64,000 nucleotides of DNA from Colletotrichum lupini. Taxonomy: Eukaryota; Ascomycota; Sordariomycetes; Glomerellales; Glomerellaceae. Shown here piece by piece: positions 21,632 through 34,745 of the stretch. The notes beneath the pieces were generated by a model. The model was not told where the DNA came from. It ran no database searches and saw only the letters and a list, made by a program, of their open reading frames with translations. Position 1 is the stretch's first letter. Each line of letters starts with the position of its first letter. The stretch lies in assembly GCF_023278565.1 (NCBI RefSeq), contig NC_064672.1, positions 5,394,001 through 5,458,000 of the forward strand. Reading direction: 5' to 3'. The translations under genes and the position numbers were made by a program.

Positions 21632-22795
21632 GGCTCTTAGTGATTTGAATCGTTCTTGGCCAGCCTGCGACTATGAGGCGTCGTGAATACGGTGGAGGGC
21701 ACCTAGGGCATGTTGGAGATGCACCATCGACCGCATGTAATCTCGATGTCATCGACACAGATTCACGGCGCAAAGTCGCGTCTCGCCTTGCGCAGGTGGG
21801 GCATCGGGGCAATCGGACGGGTCAGCGCCGATGGTCCTAGCGCGAACCAGTCACGTAAGTCACGTGAGAATGACTGCCGTGCTCTGTCAGCGGCATCTTC
21901 GCAGCTGCTCCTCAACACCAAATGCCAGATCAGACCCTGGATCATCTGCTTCAGACTCTCCCGCCTCCTAGATCCGCTGAATCGTTCCTCCACATGATCT
22001 CTAGCTTTGGTGAGCAATCTCTGTTCAAGAGGACTGTCTAGATTGGGTCTTTGCCCCGAATGCCATCTGATCCCCATCGGATGCAATACCCAGTATCCCA
22101 CCGGCCCTCTCCCGTTGGCGTCCCCAAGCGACGTGGGATTGGTTATGCTGCATGCATAGAACAAGCTTCCAGTCTTCAGACTTCTCGAGTTCGGTGTCGG
22201 TACGGAGTAATTCTGCTACGGAGACTTCCAACATTAGCTACACAGACGCGTATGAGGATTCAACCGCTTCGAGAATGCATGATCCCCCGCGCTGGCAGTG
22301 CACCACGTAGCATGCCGCACGATGGCCACTACCATAATCCACGATGAGGAGCGAATCCGACTGCGACTCGACGATCGAAACCTATGCTAGTATCATGCCA
22401 CAATCCTCAAAAGACATGCGAAGCCGGGCGTACGATTCCTGCCAAGAGGTCCGACCGTCGAGGGGGTAGTGCAGGACGGCGGCCCGACGACTTGACAGGC
22501 TGATCGCCTTGCCGCGGGATTGAATGGCTGAGCGATGGGTCACTGGGCTCCTTCTCCCACGTGTCGACGCATGAAACAACGGTTCAATTTCCCCAGTTAG
22601 CAGAGCCCCCGGACCGAGCCCTATCTCTACTTGAACAAGCCCCCGTCATGAGGAGAATCGTTCGTGCTCCCGTGTGAGAATAGGGTGCATTTTGTGTCCG
22701 TTCGGACAGCTATCTCATCACAGGGTGAGATGGGGTTCCCCCATACCCGAGCGAATTAGCGACGATATGGAATCCCACCTACTACGTACAGAGGT
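21632..22795. other. Intergenic upstream of EME1
   Basis: About 1.1 kb without recognisable coding potential; the nearest part is the EME1 promoter. Confidence 0.4.
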
Positions 22796-23830
22796 CTAAT
22801 CGCGCGCACGGCCGGCTAGGATGTCAATAGCCGAACCAAGAACTTGAAGGTTGTAGTTGAGCAGCAGGGGGTTCTGCCGAGACGAGGTGCCAGTCAATGG
22901 TAACCCAATCCTCCTTGCTGGTGCAGGATACTTGCGGGTGATGAATCCACAAAGAGCCAAAAGCGCAGTAGAATATTCAAGATGCATCAGAGCTAGCATC
23001 TACGACCCCTCGAGGTTGCAATACGCCGACTTCGCTTCTTCTTGATGCAGGACTTCGTCCAGTGTTACCATTTCGGCGAATGAATATGTTCCAGAAGTTT
23101 CATGATGTGCCTCCTGTAACCCATGTAAGCATTCGCTCAATTCTCGTGTTTGCGATGCAAAGCGCGATAGTGCCATGAACAGGTGGCAATGATCTGAAAA
23201 CCTATGGCCAATACGCAGTCGTGTAGATTTTGTACTGTGGGCTTGACCTGGCCTTGAGGGCTGCGTCGATCATCAGGGGCAATCACAAGGACAACTCTGT
23301 CCAGCTACTATGGTGCTGAGACCAACGTCAATCTCTTCAAGATTGGCTTCGGCGCTTTGCAACAACGCAGAAGATGCTCAATTTGTACTTGAACGCCGTC
23401 AGAGTGTCCCACAAGCAGTTGTAACAAGCTCAGATTAGTAGGTTTTGTGGGCGTAGCGTTTCTTGCACATCTCTCTCACGCTTGAGTTCCCAGACCCGCG
23501 CATCGCGCGCTTTTTCGGCGAGGAACAGATCTGAAATCAGTCTGGCTTCAGTTTGGCACGTAATGGCCTCGCTCTTCGAAGTAGACCGATAGCAGTAGAA
23601 GCGATTATTTCTCCAGATGAGACAACGTTGATTCTATCTCAACGAAATACCCGAGTGGGGCTTGCCCACCGGCTTCGGTCCAGGCTCGCTAGAATCGAAC
23701 AGCTCGGTGCGGCCCCGTTTAATCAGACCTGGAAGCATTTCATTACGGCGCCGAAGTGGATCGTCATCCGGAGCGATTTACGGAGAAGAGATTTGATTCG
23801 CGGTACCAACATACCCATCGAGACATGATA
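22796..23830 (-). pseudogene. Decayed protein-coding gene, family unknown
   Basis: On the minus strand several protein-like segments follow one another but in shifting frames with internal stops. In order they are DDDPLRRRNEMLPGLIKRG, LISDLFLAEKARDARVWELK, LLQSAEANLEEIDVGLSTIV, FASQTRELSECLHGLQEAHH, and, after an in-frame TAG near 22995, MLALMHLEYSTALLALCGF to a stop at 22798-22796. Helical, amphipathic composition over ~1 kb is hard to get by chance in one strand. At least two frameshifts and one or two stops are needed, so the gene looks dead. I do not recognise the family; a fungal regulatory or NLR-type N-terminus is one possibility only. Composition is normal, so decay is by indels rather than heavy RIP. 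Confidence 0.45.
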
Positions 23831-25082
23831 AGGCAACACTCCACGAACATTGGGTTTCTCGCTAGCGCTTATCAACCTACTTGAATTGCGGTTAGTGATC
23901 CGGGTAAGGAGGAAAGTAAGCCATTGAGTTTCGGATAACGGTCAAATTTAGTTTGGGACGGAAAGCTAGGAGCAACAATTTTGTTGTTGGTCAGCCGCCT
24001 CCTTCTCTCTCTTCCATAGTAAACAAGTCTGGCCTCGCTGTCAACTACCATTACAGTCCATGTCGCCTAGTGAGTTGCGCCGTATCAAAGGCTGACCCAG
24101 GAACTATTCGGCGAGAGAACAGTACGCATCTGAAAGATTGAGATGATGTCCGATGACCCGTCCATCCACGCGCCCCACACACAGAACCAGCAACCTTTCT
24201 CTTATAGCTTTTGTAGTCTATCAGCCCTTCGCCTGGGTATTTAGCCCAAAAATGATCTCAAGTTTGATGTCAAAGTGTAGGTCGCCGACCGCCTTATCAC
24301 ATAAGAATCGGCTGCCGGCCGTCGGATTGGCTTGGCTCTAACACATTAATAGTGCTGTCGATCGTCAAAGCACACCGGGGCGGACGAAAGGGATTTGGGG
24401 TAAAATCGCGAACATCAGATGGAGATCACGCCTTACGCCGATGGTTTCTGCCCTCTCTACGCCGTAGACAGCTCTACTCCGGCGAGAGCGAGTCAGGGAA
24501 ACCGACACCGAGGTCCTCGCATACCCCCTTGTTCTCCGCGTATCTGCGCCTTTGTGCATGCAAACAACATCCAACTCTTGCAGACTTCGGCTGGCTAAAC
24601 CATGGAGTGTTTCAACGATACCGATTTTCGAAACCTTAACCCGACTCATCGTTGTTAACCCTATTTAAAGACTAAGGTAGACAAGGGACGAAGCGCATTC
24701 TTTGCTTTATAGGACGGGAGCAACCACACAATTACCATCCAGAGTCCGTCTACGCTCCACCCGGTCACATATACCATTTTGCTGCCCAATGGCTCCGAAC
24801 TCCACCGGGCCCGAGATTCTTGGCCGCCCATATATGTATTGAGCAAAAGCGTCTCCTACGACAAACACGTTATTGAGAGCATTGTAGAGGAGAGGCTCTC
24901 GTCAAACACCATCGACCAAGGAACCCATGAATGGGGAGCAGCGCTCTTTGCATTGCCGACACGATTCGGTCCGCTCCTCGCCCTCCATTTTTTCCCACCA
25001 ACCCCAAACCGACATATTCGCAAGCGAGCGAACGGAACACATGATCTAGGAGCAAGTTAGCCACGAACTAAACGCACAAACC
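23831..25082. other. Intergenic upstream of the 7-TM gene
   Basis: No frame with recognisable features. The last ~100 bp before the ATG at 25083 is a plausible promoter/leader; the ATG is in context AAACCATGG. Confidence 0.4.
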
Positions 25083-26054
25083 ATGGCAGACAACATCAAA
25101 GGCGCCCTGGACCTCACCCGCCAGGAGGCAATGGCCATCGCCGCCCTCGCCACAGCAGGAATCTACAACGCCGTCGAAATCTACGTCCTCATCTTCAGCA
25201 CCTTCCGCCAGCGCCGCGGCCGCTACTTCTGGAGCATGATCGTCGCCAACACGGGCATCTCTGTTCACGCCATCGTCTCGCTGATCCGCTACCTCAGTCG
25301 CGGCGGAACCGTCGTCCCGGGCGCGTTCGCGCTGATGGCTTGGTGCGCCATGGTGACAGGTCAGTCTGTCGTGCTGTGGTCGCGGTTGCACCTCGTCGTG
25401 TACAACCGCACGTCGATACGTCTCGTGCTAGCCATGATCGTCGCCAACGGGTGCGCGATACATATCCCCATGGCGGTGCTGTGGGTTCTGTGCTGGGCGA
25501 CGCCGGCGGGGGAGCAGGGAGGTTGGATCGAGCGGTACGGCGTGTATGAAAAGGTGTCGATTGTGGTGTTTACGCTGCAGGAGACGTTCATCACGGGGAT
25601 ATTTGCGCGGCAAGGGTTTTTCAATCTGAAGCCTCTGTTCGCGTTTAAGACGCGGGCGGCCAAGCTGATATCGTGGTATTTGCTTGGTCTCTTCGTCCTC
25701 GTCTTCTTACTGGATGTTGGGCTTATCGTGCTCGAGTACACCAACAACTTTATGTTCCAGACGACAAGCAAGCCCCTGGTCTACAGTATCAAGCTCAAAG
25801 TCGAGTTCACGGTACTGAACAAGCTGCTCGCGTTTACAAAGATGAACTCATGCGATTGCCACCATTTGGATGATACGCCGGGCGGGTACACAAAGGGTCT
25901 CATTACGCAGGACACCACAGGCACGACGAAGGGTTTGACGCCGGCACAGAGGGAGATGATGCAGGGTGGAGGGTCGATGGTGTCGCCCGAGCCGGATCGG
26001 CCGGATCACATATTTGACGGTACGAGGCCGGTGTCCGTTGAGGAGAGGACGTGA
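25083..26054 (+). CDS. Seven-TM integral membrane protein (fungal uncharacterised family)
   Basis: A single-exon 323-residue protein with seven hydrophobic segments, roughly at residues 17-40, 48-70, 80-103, 115-138, 157-180, 195-220 and a shorter one around 230-245, then a ~75-residue polar cytosolic tail. The motifs VLWSRLHLV, LQETFITGIFARQGF and VYSIKLKVEFTVLNKL are typical of an expanded, uncharacterised family of fungal integral membrane proteins (the group labelled DUF7703, from memory). They look receptor-like but have no assigned ligand or G-protein link. No signal peptide is needed. Codon use is GC-rich and undisturbed, so the gene looks functional although it is the last one before the transposon cluster. 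The start is the first ATG. Confidence 0.82.
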   Translation: MADNIKGALDLTRQEAMAIAALATAGIYNAVEIYVLIFSTFRQRRGRYFWSMIVANTGISVHAIVSLIRYLSRGGTVVPGAFALMAWCAMVTGQSVVLWSRLHLVVYNRTSIRLVLAMIVANGCAIHIPMAVLWVLCWATPAGEQGGWIERYGVYEKVSIVVFTLQETFITGIFARQGFFNLKPLFAFKTRAAKLISWYLLGLFVLVFLLDVGLIVLEYTNNFMFQTTSKPLVYSIKLKVEFTVLNKLLAFTKMNSCDCHHLDDTPGGYTKGLITQDTTGTTKGLTPAQREMMQGGGSMVSPEPDRPDHIFDGTRPVSVEERT

Positions 26055-26879
26055 CGTTTGGCGCGGCCAGTTTTACGGTAGCATTTTGTAATCCCCTGAA
26101 AATCTTCCAGAAACCACCTACAGCGAGTTAGATACCCTATTTTGAAGCAATTAGCTATCAGGCCTTACAAAAGCAAACTACTAAGATGATGAGAACTAGA
26201 TCTTTTTTCACACATATCCCTCGATCTTCATTGCAGTTCAGTTTACGAGCACCGCCCGTCAATCGATCAGCGTGACACAACGCAGTGCTGCTGGCATGTC
26301 GAGGGCTTATGGTTGACAAGGGTCTCTCCTGTTATGACTCGTTTCGAGCGACTCGCCAGACTGCAAATAAGGTTGGCGATTGTGTCATTTGCACCAAAGC
26401 TTTCTTGTTTCTGCTGTCACCGAAGCAAACGCCGACCAAGGCACATCCATGGTCCCCTTGAACGCTGAACACCGACATCAGCGTACGAATACAGGCGTGA
26501 CAGGGTCATTTTTGGGGGTCCTTCCATCGTTCACCTAAATGGTATTGCGAACATATCTTGATTAAGATTCTCAACTTACCATATCGCCACAACCGTCACG
26601 AAGATAATGGAACTCTCTCATAGACATGGCATTTGCAGTTACAAGACTTAGTGGCAAGTTCGCACTCATCGTCAAATCTTTACCGTTTTATTCATGTTCA
26701 AGAATTGGTACTGTCATGGTCCAAAACTCCAGAGAACGTACCTATCAATGCAAAGTCAAGTCGGGGGTCTTGGATCAACCAATGAAGCAGGAATGCAAAC
26801 ACCATTGATAAACTAATAATGTCTGGGCATTTGTGAGAGCGTCGCTCTTAGCAGGCTACGAGGACCAATTTAGGTACCG
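26055..26879. other. Intergenic 3' of the 7-TM gene
   Basis: No supported gene; a 60-codon frame at 26626-26808 has no features. Confidence 0.35.
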
Positions 26880-27048
26880 AAACTATTCCTAGCCTCCTTC
26901 GAGTCTGGTATCGCGACTTTCCCGCGCGGAGTCTGAGGAATCAGACGACTTCAACAAGTACCGCTTGGAATACCTGGAGAGGAGCTACATTGCCGTTGCC
27001 AAATGGATGCCTTCCTTGTATGAATCTTTAGAAGGCTTACGTTTGTGA
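26880..27048 (+). pseudogene. Short coding-like remnant
   Basis: The frame reading EESDDFNKYRLEYLERSYIA and then VAKWMPSLYESLEGL ending in TGA at about 27048 has a protein-like charged and aromatic composition. It is interrupted by a TAG some 35 codons upstream. It may be the 3' end of a gene whose 5' part is lost. Family not recognised; could be chance. Confidence 0.25.
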
Positions 27049-27467
27049 CCTTAATCACTTAATGAAACGCGAATCTTCCTGATTTGGTTAACGCTAAGAA
27101 AGACTTGTCAACTTCCTTAGGGATAAGCACGCATGCCAACTTAGGTTTAAGCATTTAAAACAGTCGATCAAAAAGATTCCAATATAAATCTTGGATCAGA
27201 TCAACTGCAGCATTTTATCTGGCCAGTTGTTACATTCGGCTTCTGAAGGCAGCTGTCAAAGATAAGAGCAGGATAGATACTGATCTCATCATGCTAGCTC
27301 GCACAATGATGTGCGCAGGAAGTCACAAAGGGTTTGATACATTTATAAGCAGCAAAAGTAAGTCGACTCGTATCTTGTGGTCATTCGAAAATGACTTGTA
27401 ATCATACAGAAACTAGGTTACCAAAGTAAGTGAGGCTTGATAGTAATTTATATAAGAGTCCTTAAGT
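27049..27467. other. Left flank of the transposon cluster
   Basis: Normal-to-AT-rich host DNA running into the first LTR at 27473. No gene seen. Confidence 0.35.
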
Positions 27468-27472
27468 CTTAC

Positions 27473-27674
27473 TATCGGATTAAAAGTCCAATTCGACCGC
27501 GGCATATAGCCGACTACGCAGGGGCCAATTAGGGGCCCTATTTACGATTATCGTAGCCAGCCTAACCTACGGTTAGAACCTCCTTTTTATACCTACGTAG
27601 ATATTTATATAGTTTAATTAATCTCTTTGTTAACTACGGTTCGAACTAACTACCCTATAATAGGGATATTAATA
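27473..27674 (+). repeat. Solo LTR of the 202-bp Copia family
   Basis: 202 bp, starting TATCGG and ending ATTAATA, flanked by a perfect 5-bp duplication CTTAC (27468-27472 and 27675-27679). It has the same length as, and is gap-free similar to, the two LTRs of the adjacent Copia element (28128-28329, 34896-35097). Differences are transitions of the RIP type. The private TSD shows it is an independent insertion reduced to a solo LTR, not a fragment of its neighbour. Confidence 0.9.
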
Positions 27675-27679
27675 CTTAC

Positions 27680-28122
27680 CAAGGGTTATCATAATACTTT
27701 CTGCTAAATAACCGATAATTCCATTCTCTACGCCGCCAACTTAAGTAGAATTCTAGGCCTACTCCTTTACGAGGCCCCCTAGTCTTTATGTACTATAAGG
27801 TAGCATTTACTCGTTACGACTTATAACGAGCACTTATCCATACCTAAGACGACTAGAGTAGATAAACATAGTATAAAAAGGAGCAGCGAGCACCAAGGGT
27901 CTAAAGGATAAATATCCCTATCAAGAGCCAATTATTAGTACACAGCCGGCCTTCATAGCTCCTATTTGTAGGTAGCTAAGTATTACTATAATAGCTAATT
28001 CAAAGCCCAAACGAAACTCTTAAGCTTTCTTAGCTTTCTACGTGAAAAAATAGTGGCCTTAAATAGTAGAGGGATGGATAGCGAAGTAGAAACTCGATTT
28101 ACTATAAGAAAGTAATTTCGAT
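27680..28122. other. AT-rich spacer between solo LTR and Copia element
   Basis: About 440 bp with partial RIP-type bias and stops in all frames; no LTR, domain or gene recognised. It is host DNA or an unrecognised repeat fragment. Confidence 0.35.
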
Positions 28123-28127
28123 ACTTA

Positions 28128-28329
28128 TATTAGATTAGAAGTCTAATTCGACCGCGGCATATAGCCAACTGCGCAGGGGCTAATTAGGGGCCCTATTTAC
28201 GATTATTATAGCTAGCCTAACTTATAGTTAGAACCTCTTTTTTATACTTACGCAGATATTTATATAGTTTAATTAATCTCTTCGTTAACTACGGTTCGAA
28301 CTAACTACCCTATAATAAGGATACTAATA
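28128..28329 (+). repeat. Left LTR of Copia element 28128-35097
   Basis: 202 bp, starts TATTAG (TATCGG in the other copies) and ends ACTAATA (ACTAACA in the right LTR). Differences from the right LTR are mostly C-to-T and G-to-A. Confidence 0.92.
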
Positions 28330-28799
28330 CTAATTAGTAGTTAAACTTTATTATTATAGATCGGTAAGGTATCTTACTATATAAAAGAGACGACTTCTTA
28401 ATACCGCACGGGATAGGAGATTCGTACTAATTAACCTTATAGAAGTAAACGAAAAAGGGGGCGATTCTTAAATACCGCACGGAATTGAGTAATTATAGCC
28501 CTTTATTACCTACGAGAGGTCGACGTTTACTACGTTAAACTACGTTAATTAACGGAACCGCTTAAGTAACTAGTTTTTCGCCGTCGCCTTAAGTAGCCTT
28601 TTTACTAAATAACTTTTCTATAGCCGGCCCGTAATTAGAAATTAACTAGCTAAATTAGTAAAAGGAATTCCCCGTACGACGACTACCTACCTAATTAACT
28701 AGCGCGACGAACGGGCTTAATAATACGGTATAAAAGAGCACTACGTAATTAAAAAAGGGGATCTCTAAACGTAGACATTCTTACTTAGTAACGAAAGTA

Positions 28800-31700
28800 A
28801 TTTTATAAGAGTTATTAAGCTAAGAGATCTATAATATACGGAAAAGTCTATTATTACGGGGATCTTATAGGTATACCCTTAAGCCCGCAATCTAAACGAC
28901 CTCTTTATAGCTCCCTTAACTACCCCCTAGGTATTACTTAGGAATATAGTATAAGGGACGGTCTAACGAGAGAGGAGGGGATTTAGAGGTCCTAATAGTA
29001 TCGAGTTAAGAATATCACGGATCTTAGAGATTAACCTAAGAAAAAGGCGGCTACCCTAAAGTAGTCCTACGACCTCCCGCTAGAGTTACTATTAGCTTAA
29101 AAAAAAAGCTAAAAAAACGAGGATCTAAGGGAAAAGAAAAAAATCCTCTAGAGGGCTACTAAAGGGCTTCTTTTTATACTAGCTTACGGCGCAAGATTAC
29201 TAATTTCGAGAAATCGGTAACTAATAAAGATCCCGAGACTAATTACTATATCTTATTACGGTAATATAAACGTCTACCGCTACTATTATTAAAAAGAACT
29301 ATTAGAACCTACCCTTTTATACTAGATAAAAAGGAGGATCTTAGTAAGTACGATAGCTAGCGATTTAGAAGGGTAGTAGTAATCGCTAAAAATAGTAAAA
29401 ACGAGAGTAGTAGCGAGACGGCGAGAGGAAGTGGGAATCTCCTAGACCTCGATAAATTCGTTAGGTAGCGAAAGTACGGATTTATTATAACCGGCGCGCG
29501 GATTAGATATATCCCTATTAAGATTAAATACGCTAGCGACCGCTAATACGGGCATAAGCTAGAGCACGACCCTTAGCAAGTCAGGGTAAAGAAAAAGAGG
29601 ACAAAACCCGATCCTAAATAGAATCTTAATCCCTTATAAATAAGTAAATATTAACCCGGACTATTAGGGGACGTAGATATATAGAATCGTAGATTAGCCT
29701 AACGGCGAGTAAATTAACGTAGTATTAATCTATTTAACTAAGGTTTATAAGAAAAAGGGGCTATAGGGGTAACCCCTATTTTATAAGATCGCAAACGACC
29801 TTAGTTATTAGCTAGATAAATAGTTCGCAAGCGCAAGCCTAGGAATTGTAAAAGCGGTTAATAAATTCCTCTATAAGCGAGGGGTACTACTAGCGTAATT
29901 ATAATTACGAGAACCTTATAAAATCCTAGTAGCGATAATTATAGAAGAGGAATTCGTAATATAGACCTAGGCATAAGTCGATAGGGCGTATAATCGCTTT
30001 AACGAATTTAAAAAAAGGGTAAACGACCTAGATTTCCTTCTTATAATTACTAACGGCAATCTATCGTTATAAAAGGATATATAGAGGTAAAATATAGTAC
30101 TAGAAGTATAATAATCGATAATTCCGCCTATTTCGATCTATAGCTCGTCGCCGCTACTAATGCGAAATTCGGTACTAATCGGCTAGTAAAAAAAGAGGTA
30201 GACTACCCGAAATTACTAATAGTACGCAGCGACGTAGGGATCGTATATAAATACCGAAAATCTAGTAGTAAATACGAGGTAGTTTATAAACTTTAAAAAG
30301 ATCTTCTTAAAAGAGAAATTATACTCTAGGGGGAAGTATAAGGTCTTATAAAAAACCCTAACGATATTTTACGATTATTACGAAAAAGTCGGAATTAGGG
30401 AATACTAGTACTATTCGGTAGTTAATATCGTACTCGTAGGTAAAGCTTCTAATTATTATTACGAAGCGGTACGTAATCTTAATCGAAACGACTTTCTTAG
30501 CATAATTAACGTAATCCGAAGCCGCTTCGAGACCTAAAATAGGAACCTAGAGCTCTTATTTAAGCTATGAGCGATTTTTTTTATATTTATAGCTAGGATA
30601 ATAGAGGGTAAATCGCGAGTAGAAATCCTTAAAGAGCTTATCGATCGAATTAATAAGCTAGCGAAAACCTAGCTAAATAAGGGGACTAACGAGCGGAAAG
30701 TTAGATATCTCTATACCGTAGTCTAGCGCGTTCTAGAGGCGAAAATAACTCTATACTAAGTACCTAAAGACTACGAGATATTCTACTCGAGGCTAAGATC
30801 TAGCTTTAATATTAAAGCGAGAATACCGCGCTAAACCTACCTCTAAGCGTATAATGGCCCTTATTAATAGCATTAGGTCGACTAAACGTATAATAGGAAA
30901 AGAAAAGAAGCTAGGTATAGTAATCGCTAATAAAGAATCCTAGATTTATTAAATAGGTAGAGATTTAACTCGCGAGCAGGGTAACAGAAAAAGCAGTATT
31001 TTATTTATAAAAAGGATAGATATTAGTTAAGTAACTACTCTAAAGAAGAGCGTACTAAATCGTACGAATAATATAAAAAATCGAGGGTAGTAAATAGTAA
31101 AACTAGCCCTTATCGATTTAACTAATTCCTCGTTATATATAAGGGTAGATCCGGGGGTACAGAACCTAGCGAAAGTAGCTAATTTAGCGGCCTAAAGTAC
31201 CCGCACCCCATAGGAGATTCGGAAGATAAAGAAGATCTTACCCCCTATACTAATAAATTAGATTATAACGAAGTCGACGATATTAACTACTCTTTCTTTG
31301 CCCCGTTAGCCTCGGGAGGATATACGAAGCTAAATAAATAAAAAGTAATAGAAGCCCTTAATAAGTAGGCTTTTATTTACGGATAGTAAAGGAAGGTCCC
31401 TTAGATAAAGGATACGGAGGTGGGCGAAAGGATAAATCTAATAGCGCAGAATTCTACTCTCTTAATATCTAAAAAAAAGAGATAGGGTACTAAGTAATTC
31501 TAGGGGCAGCCAGAGGGGTCCTTTTTATATTACCTAGATTACTTAAATACTAAGCTCGTATAAGCATTCTATACAAACGAAAGGTACGGCCTAGATAATT
31601 TCTATAGGATTATCCTAGACACTAGGGTATCGCAATAGTTAATAAAAAGAAAAGGGCAATTCTAGGCGCTATAGAAAATCGCACTAGTAACGCTTAATAT

Positions 31701-34700
31701 ATTAATAGCGGGTATTGCGAGGATTAGCTTCGGCCTAAGTAAAGAAATCGTCGCCCTAGGTACGATAGAAATAGAGACGCACTTCGGAACGATAACTTTC
31801 TATATCCTACCCGTTAATACCCTATTTCTCTTATATCTAAAAGACATAGATCGACTAAGCATTATATTCAATAATACGAGGAATAAAATCTCTAGCTATA
31901 AGTACTTCGAAATAGTTAAACAACGATAGGGGCACGCGTTTATAAGGCTTACTAACGATACGAAGTTAATTAATTACCTAACGGAAAGTAAGCTTAGATA
32001 ATTATACTAGAGATTTAGCTACCCGTCGGTTGCGAGGCTATATAACCTCCTAAAGTATTTAGGTAATAATAATATCGAAATAGGGGCGCTAGAGTAGTTA
32101 ACGAAAGTATATTACTAATGCTAAATAAATGCGTAGAGCCTACGCAGATTTAAATTTAAATTACGTAATAAGCTCAACTTTAATTAGGAAATCGTCGTCG
32201 ATATTTTCTACTTAAATAGTCGACCGGTCCTATATATAATCGACGAGGCTATATTATTCTAAGTAGGGTAATTCCTACGGGATTTATAAGTAAAAATAGT
32301 ATAGGTAGCTTTATAAAAAAGCTAGATCGATATATACTAGGGACCGCTAGACGGTATTAGAACCGACGCTAGTACTAGTTTTAAGTTAATAAAATTTAAA
32401 GAAAATGCGACGGCCTATAGTATATAGTTAAAAGTCGTACCCGTCGAAGCGTATTATAGTATTAAAAAAGTAAAAAGGGCGCACTAGTAGTTAAAAAGAG
32501 CGTTCAAAATTATTAAAAAGGAAAATCCCGATTTTAACGACGACGAATGCCTTTAGACAGTACTTAAATACTATAACGATACTATAGGGCCTAACGGGCT
32601 CATACCGACGTTTCTAGTATTTAGAGTATATTTAAAAACGACCTTAGCCTCGTTACTATCGCTAGACGTAAGCTAGCGAGCTTAAGTAGTTAAAAAAATA
32701 ATACGGGCACTGCGCGAGGTAAGTATAAGAAAGTAAGTTAATAAGGTAATTACTATACGCAATAGGCCCGACATAGGGGTTAATTTAGATATACCCCTAA
32801 ATTCGGATATACGAGTATAGCGCAAAATCACTTAATAATAGGCTAGGCTATATAAATTAATTTCCGTTAACGAGCGTTCTTACGTAGTTACGAGAGATCG
32901 TAACTAGTTACTCGAAGTATTAATTACGGTAGTTAGACTATATTATATAGATCCTATCGAGGTGATTTCTAACTTATAAAAAAAAAAAGAGCTAGGGGAA
33001 GCTATATAACCCGCGGTAGAGGTATAGGAAATTATCCTTAATAAAATCGTCGTAGTAGTACTAATAGACGACGAAGAAGAAGAAATTACTAAAAGGGCAC
33101 TAATACGTCGCGGGAGATTACGACGGTAAGTACTAACGTAATAATTTATTACTAGCGACGAGGTAATTAATACCTTTTATATAATAAAAGAGAAAGCCGA
33201 TTTCGAGCTAGTAGTTAAACTACGTAAAGAAGGCATAATTATAACTACTAAAAAGCCGTATAAGGGATTAGATCTTATCGAAGTAGATACTCTGCGCGAT
33301 CGAGGGGTCTATCGATTTATCCTCTACGATTTAGAAAAGTATATAAACTTCCGTATATTTAAATTACGAATAGTTCGTAAAATTAAAAGAAAAGGAACAC
33401 CCTAACCGTACGAGAAGTCTAGATACGTAATTTAGGGGTACGGCGACGTTAAAAAGGCGACGCTACTTACATAATTACCTACTATATAGCGCTATAGCTA
33501 ACGATTAATAATAGTACTAATAGCATCGTTACGGAAGAAGGGATACGAGATTTAGAGCCGTAATATTACCTAGGTATATACCCAATCGGCCACAGGGCTC
33601 ATAAGGAAAATCCTGGCCTATCTACCGAAAGAAATGGCTAGTAAGTACCTAGAAGGCACGATTATTAAAGTACTTAAGCCACTATATAGGCTCGCAGAAT
33701 CGGGCACCCATTAGTAGGCTACTTACTACGATTTTCATATTAATTAACTATTAATAGTTACCTCTACGTACGACCCGTGCCTACTAGTCGCAGAGCACGA
33801 AGGTAACTAATTTAGGATCGTCGGAATATAGACTAACGATATATTAGGCCTATCCGATATTAACTTTATAAAAAAGGAGGATAAGGAGCTTTAGAAAGCG
33901 GGCTTCGTAGCGAAGCTAAAAGAGGTCCTTATAATAAATACCCCCCTAGTGTTTAACAGCGGGATTTTTATAATTAAAAAGGAAACCGTCGTTTTCTAGT
34001 AAAAGGGGTAGGGCGAGAAGATTAACCTCGTCGACCCGAACGTAACCGATATTAAGAAGCGGTATAAGGCTAAGCTTATGCGAGGGGTATATATTATGAG
34101 TATTTATTAGCCCGAGGTAACTTTTAACTGCGCTAGGGTAGCGTAGGCTATAAATCTAACTAAATAAGACGTCGAGGTACTTAATAAGCGGCTTAAGTAG
34201 TAGTAAACGAATCTCGATCGAGGTCTCGTTTACTACCCGATCGACCTTATGATTAGTAAGCTCTACGTCTTTGTTAATAGGTTATTTGCGAATAATAATA
34301 ACCTTATTTCGTAATTAGGGTATATTATTATCCTAGTTAACGAGAGTATAGGTAAGAGCGAATTTATTATATACGGTAATATAATCTATTACTCGTTAAC
34401 TAAAAGTAAGTAGGTAACGAGAAGTATATTAGCGTCGGAGGTCTATAGTATAGTTAACGGCGTTAACCTCTCCTACGCGATTTTAATAACGCTAAGGAAG
34501 ATTACCGATCGAATTAGCCTTTTACTTATTTTAACGGTTATTTATACCGATTCCTACTCGCTATACGAATACCTCGTTAAATTAGGAACGACGAAAGAAA
34601 AGAGGCTTATAATTAATATTATAGCCCTTAGGTAATCGTACGAAAGGCGCGAGGTACTCGAGATCCGTTAGATTAATAGTAAAAACAACCTCGCAGACGC

Positions 34701-34745
34701 TTTTATAAAAGTAGTACTAAATAAGGGATTAGAGTAATTCGTGGG
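28800..34745 (+). pseudogene. Decayed Copia gag-pol
   Basis: Reading through RIP stops: protease-like FYRIILDT at about 31600-31625; pre-integrase block RFSYPSVARLYNLLKY around 32012-32060 with paired Tyr codons where Cys would be; integrase-like KFKLRNKLNFN...EIVVDIFYLN to about 32450; reverse transcriptase with LPKEMASKYLEGTIIKVLKP (33623-33690). At the polymerase site the codons read stop-T-N-D-I before LGLSD (about 33832-33855), consistent with an ancestral QTDD instead of the usual YVDD. RNase H begins FVNRLFANNNN (about 34272) and ends near 34745. The N-terminal ~2.7 kb is presumed gag. Orientation plus. Non-functional. Confidence 0.82.
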
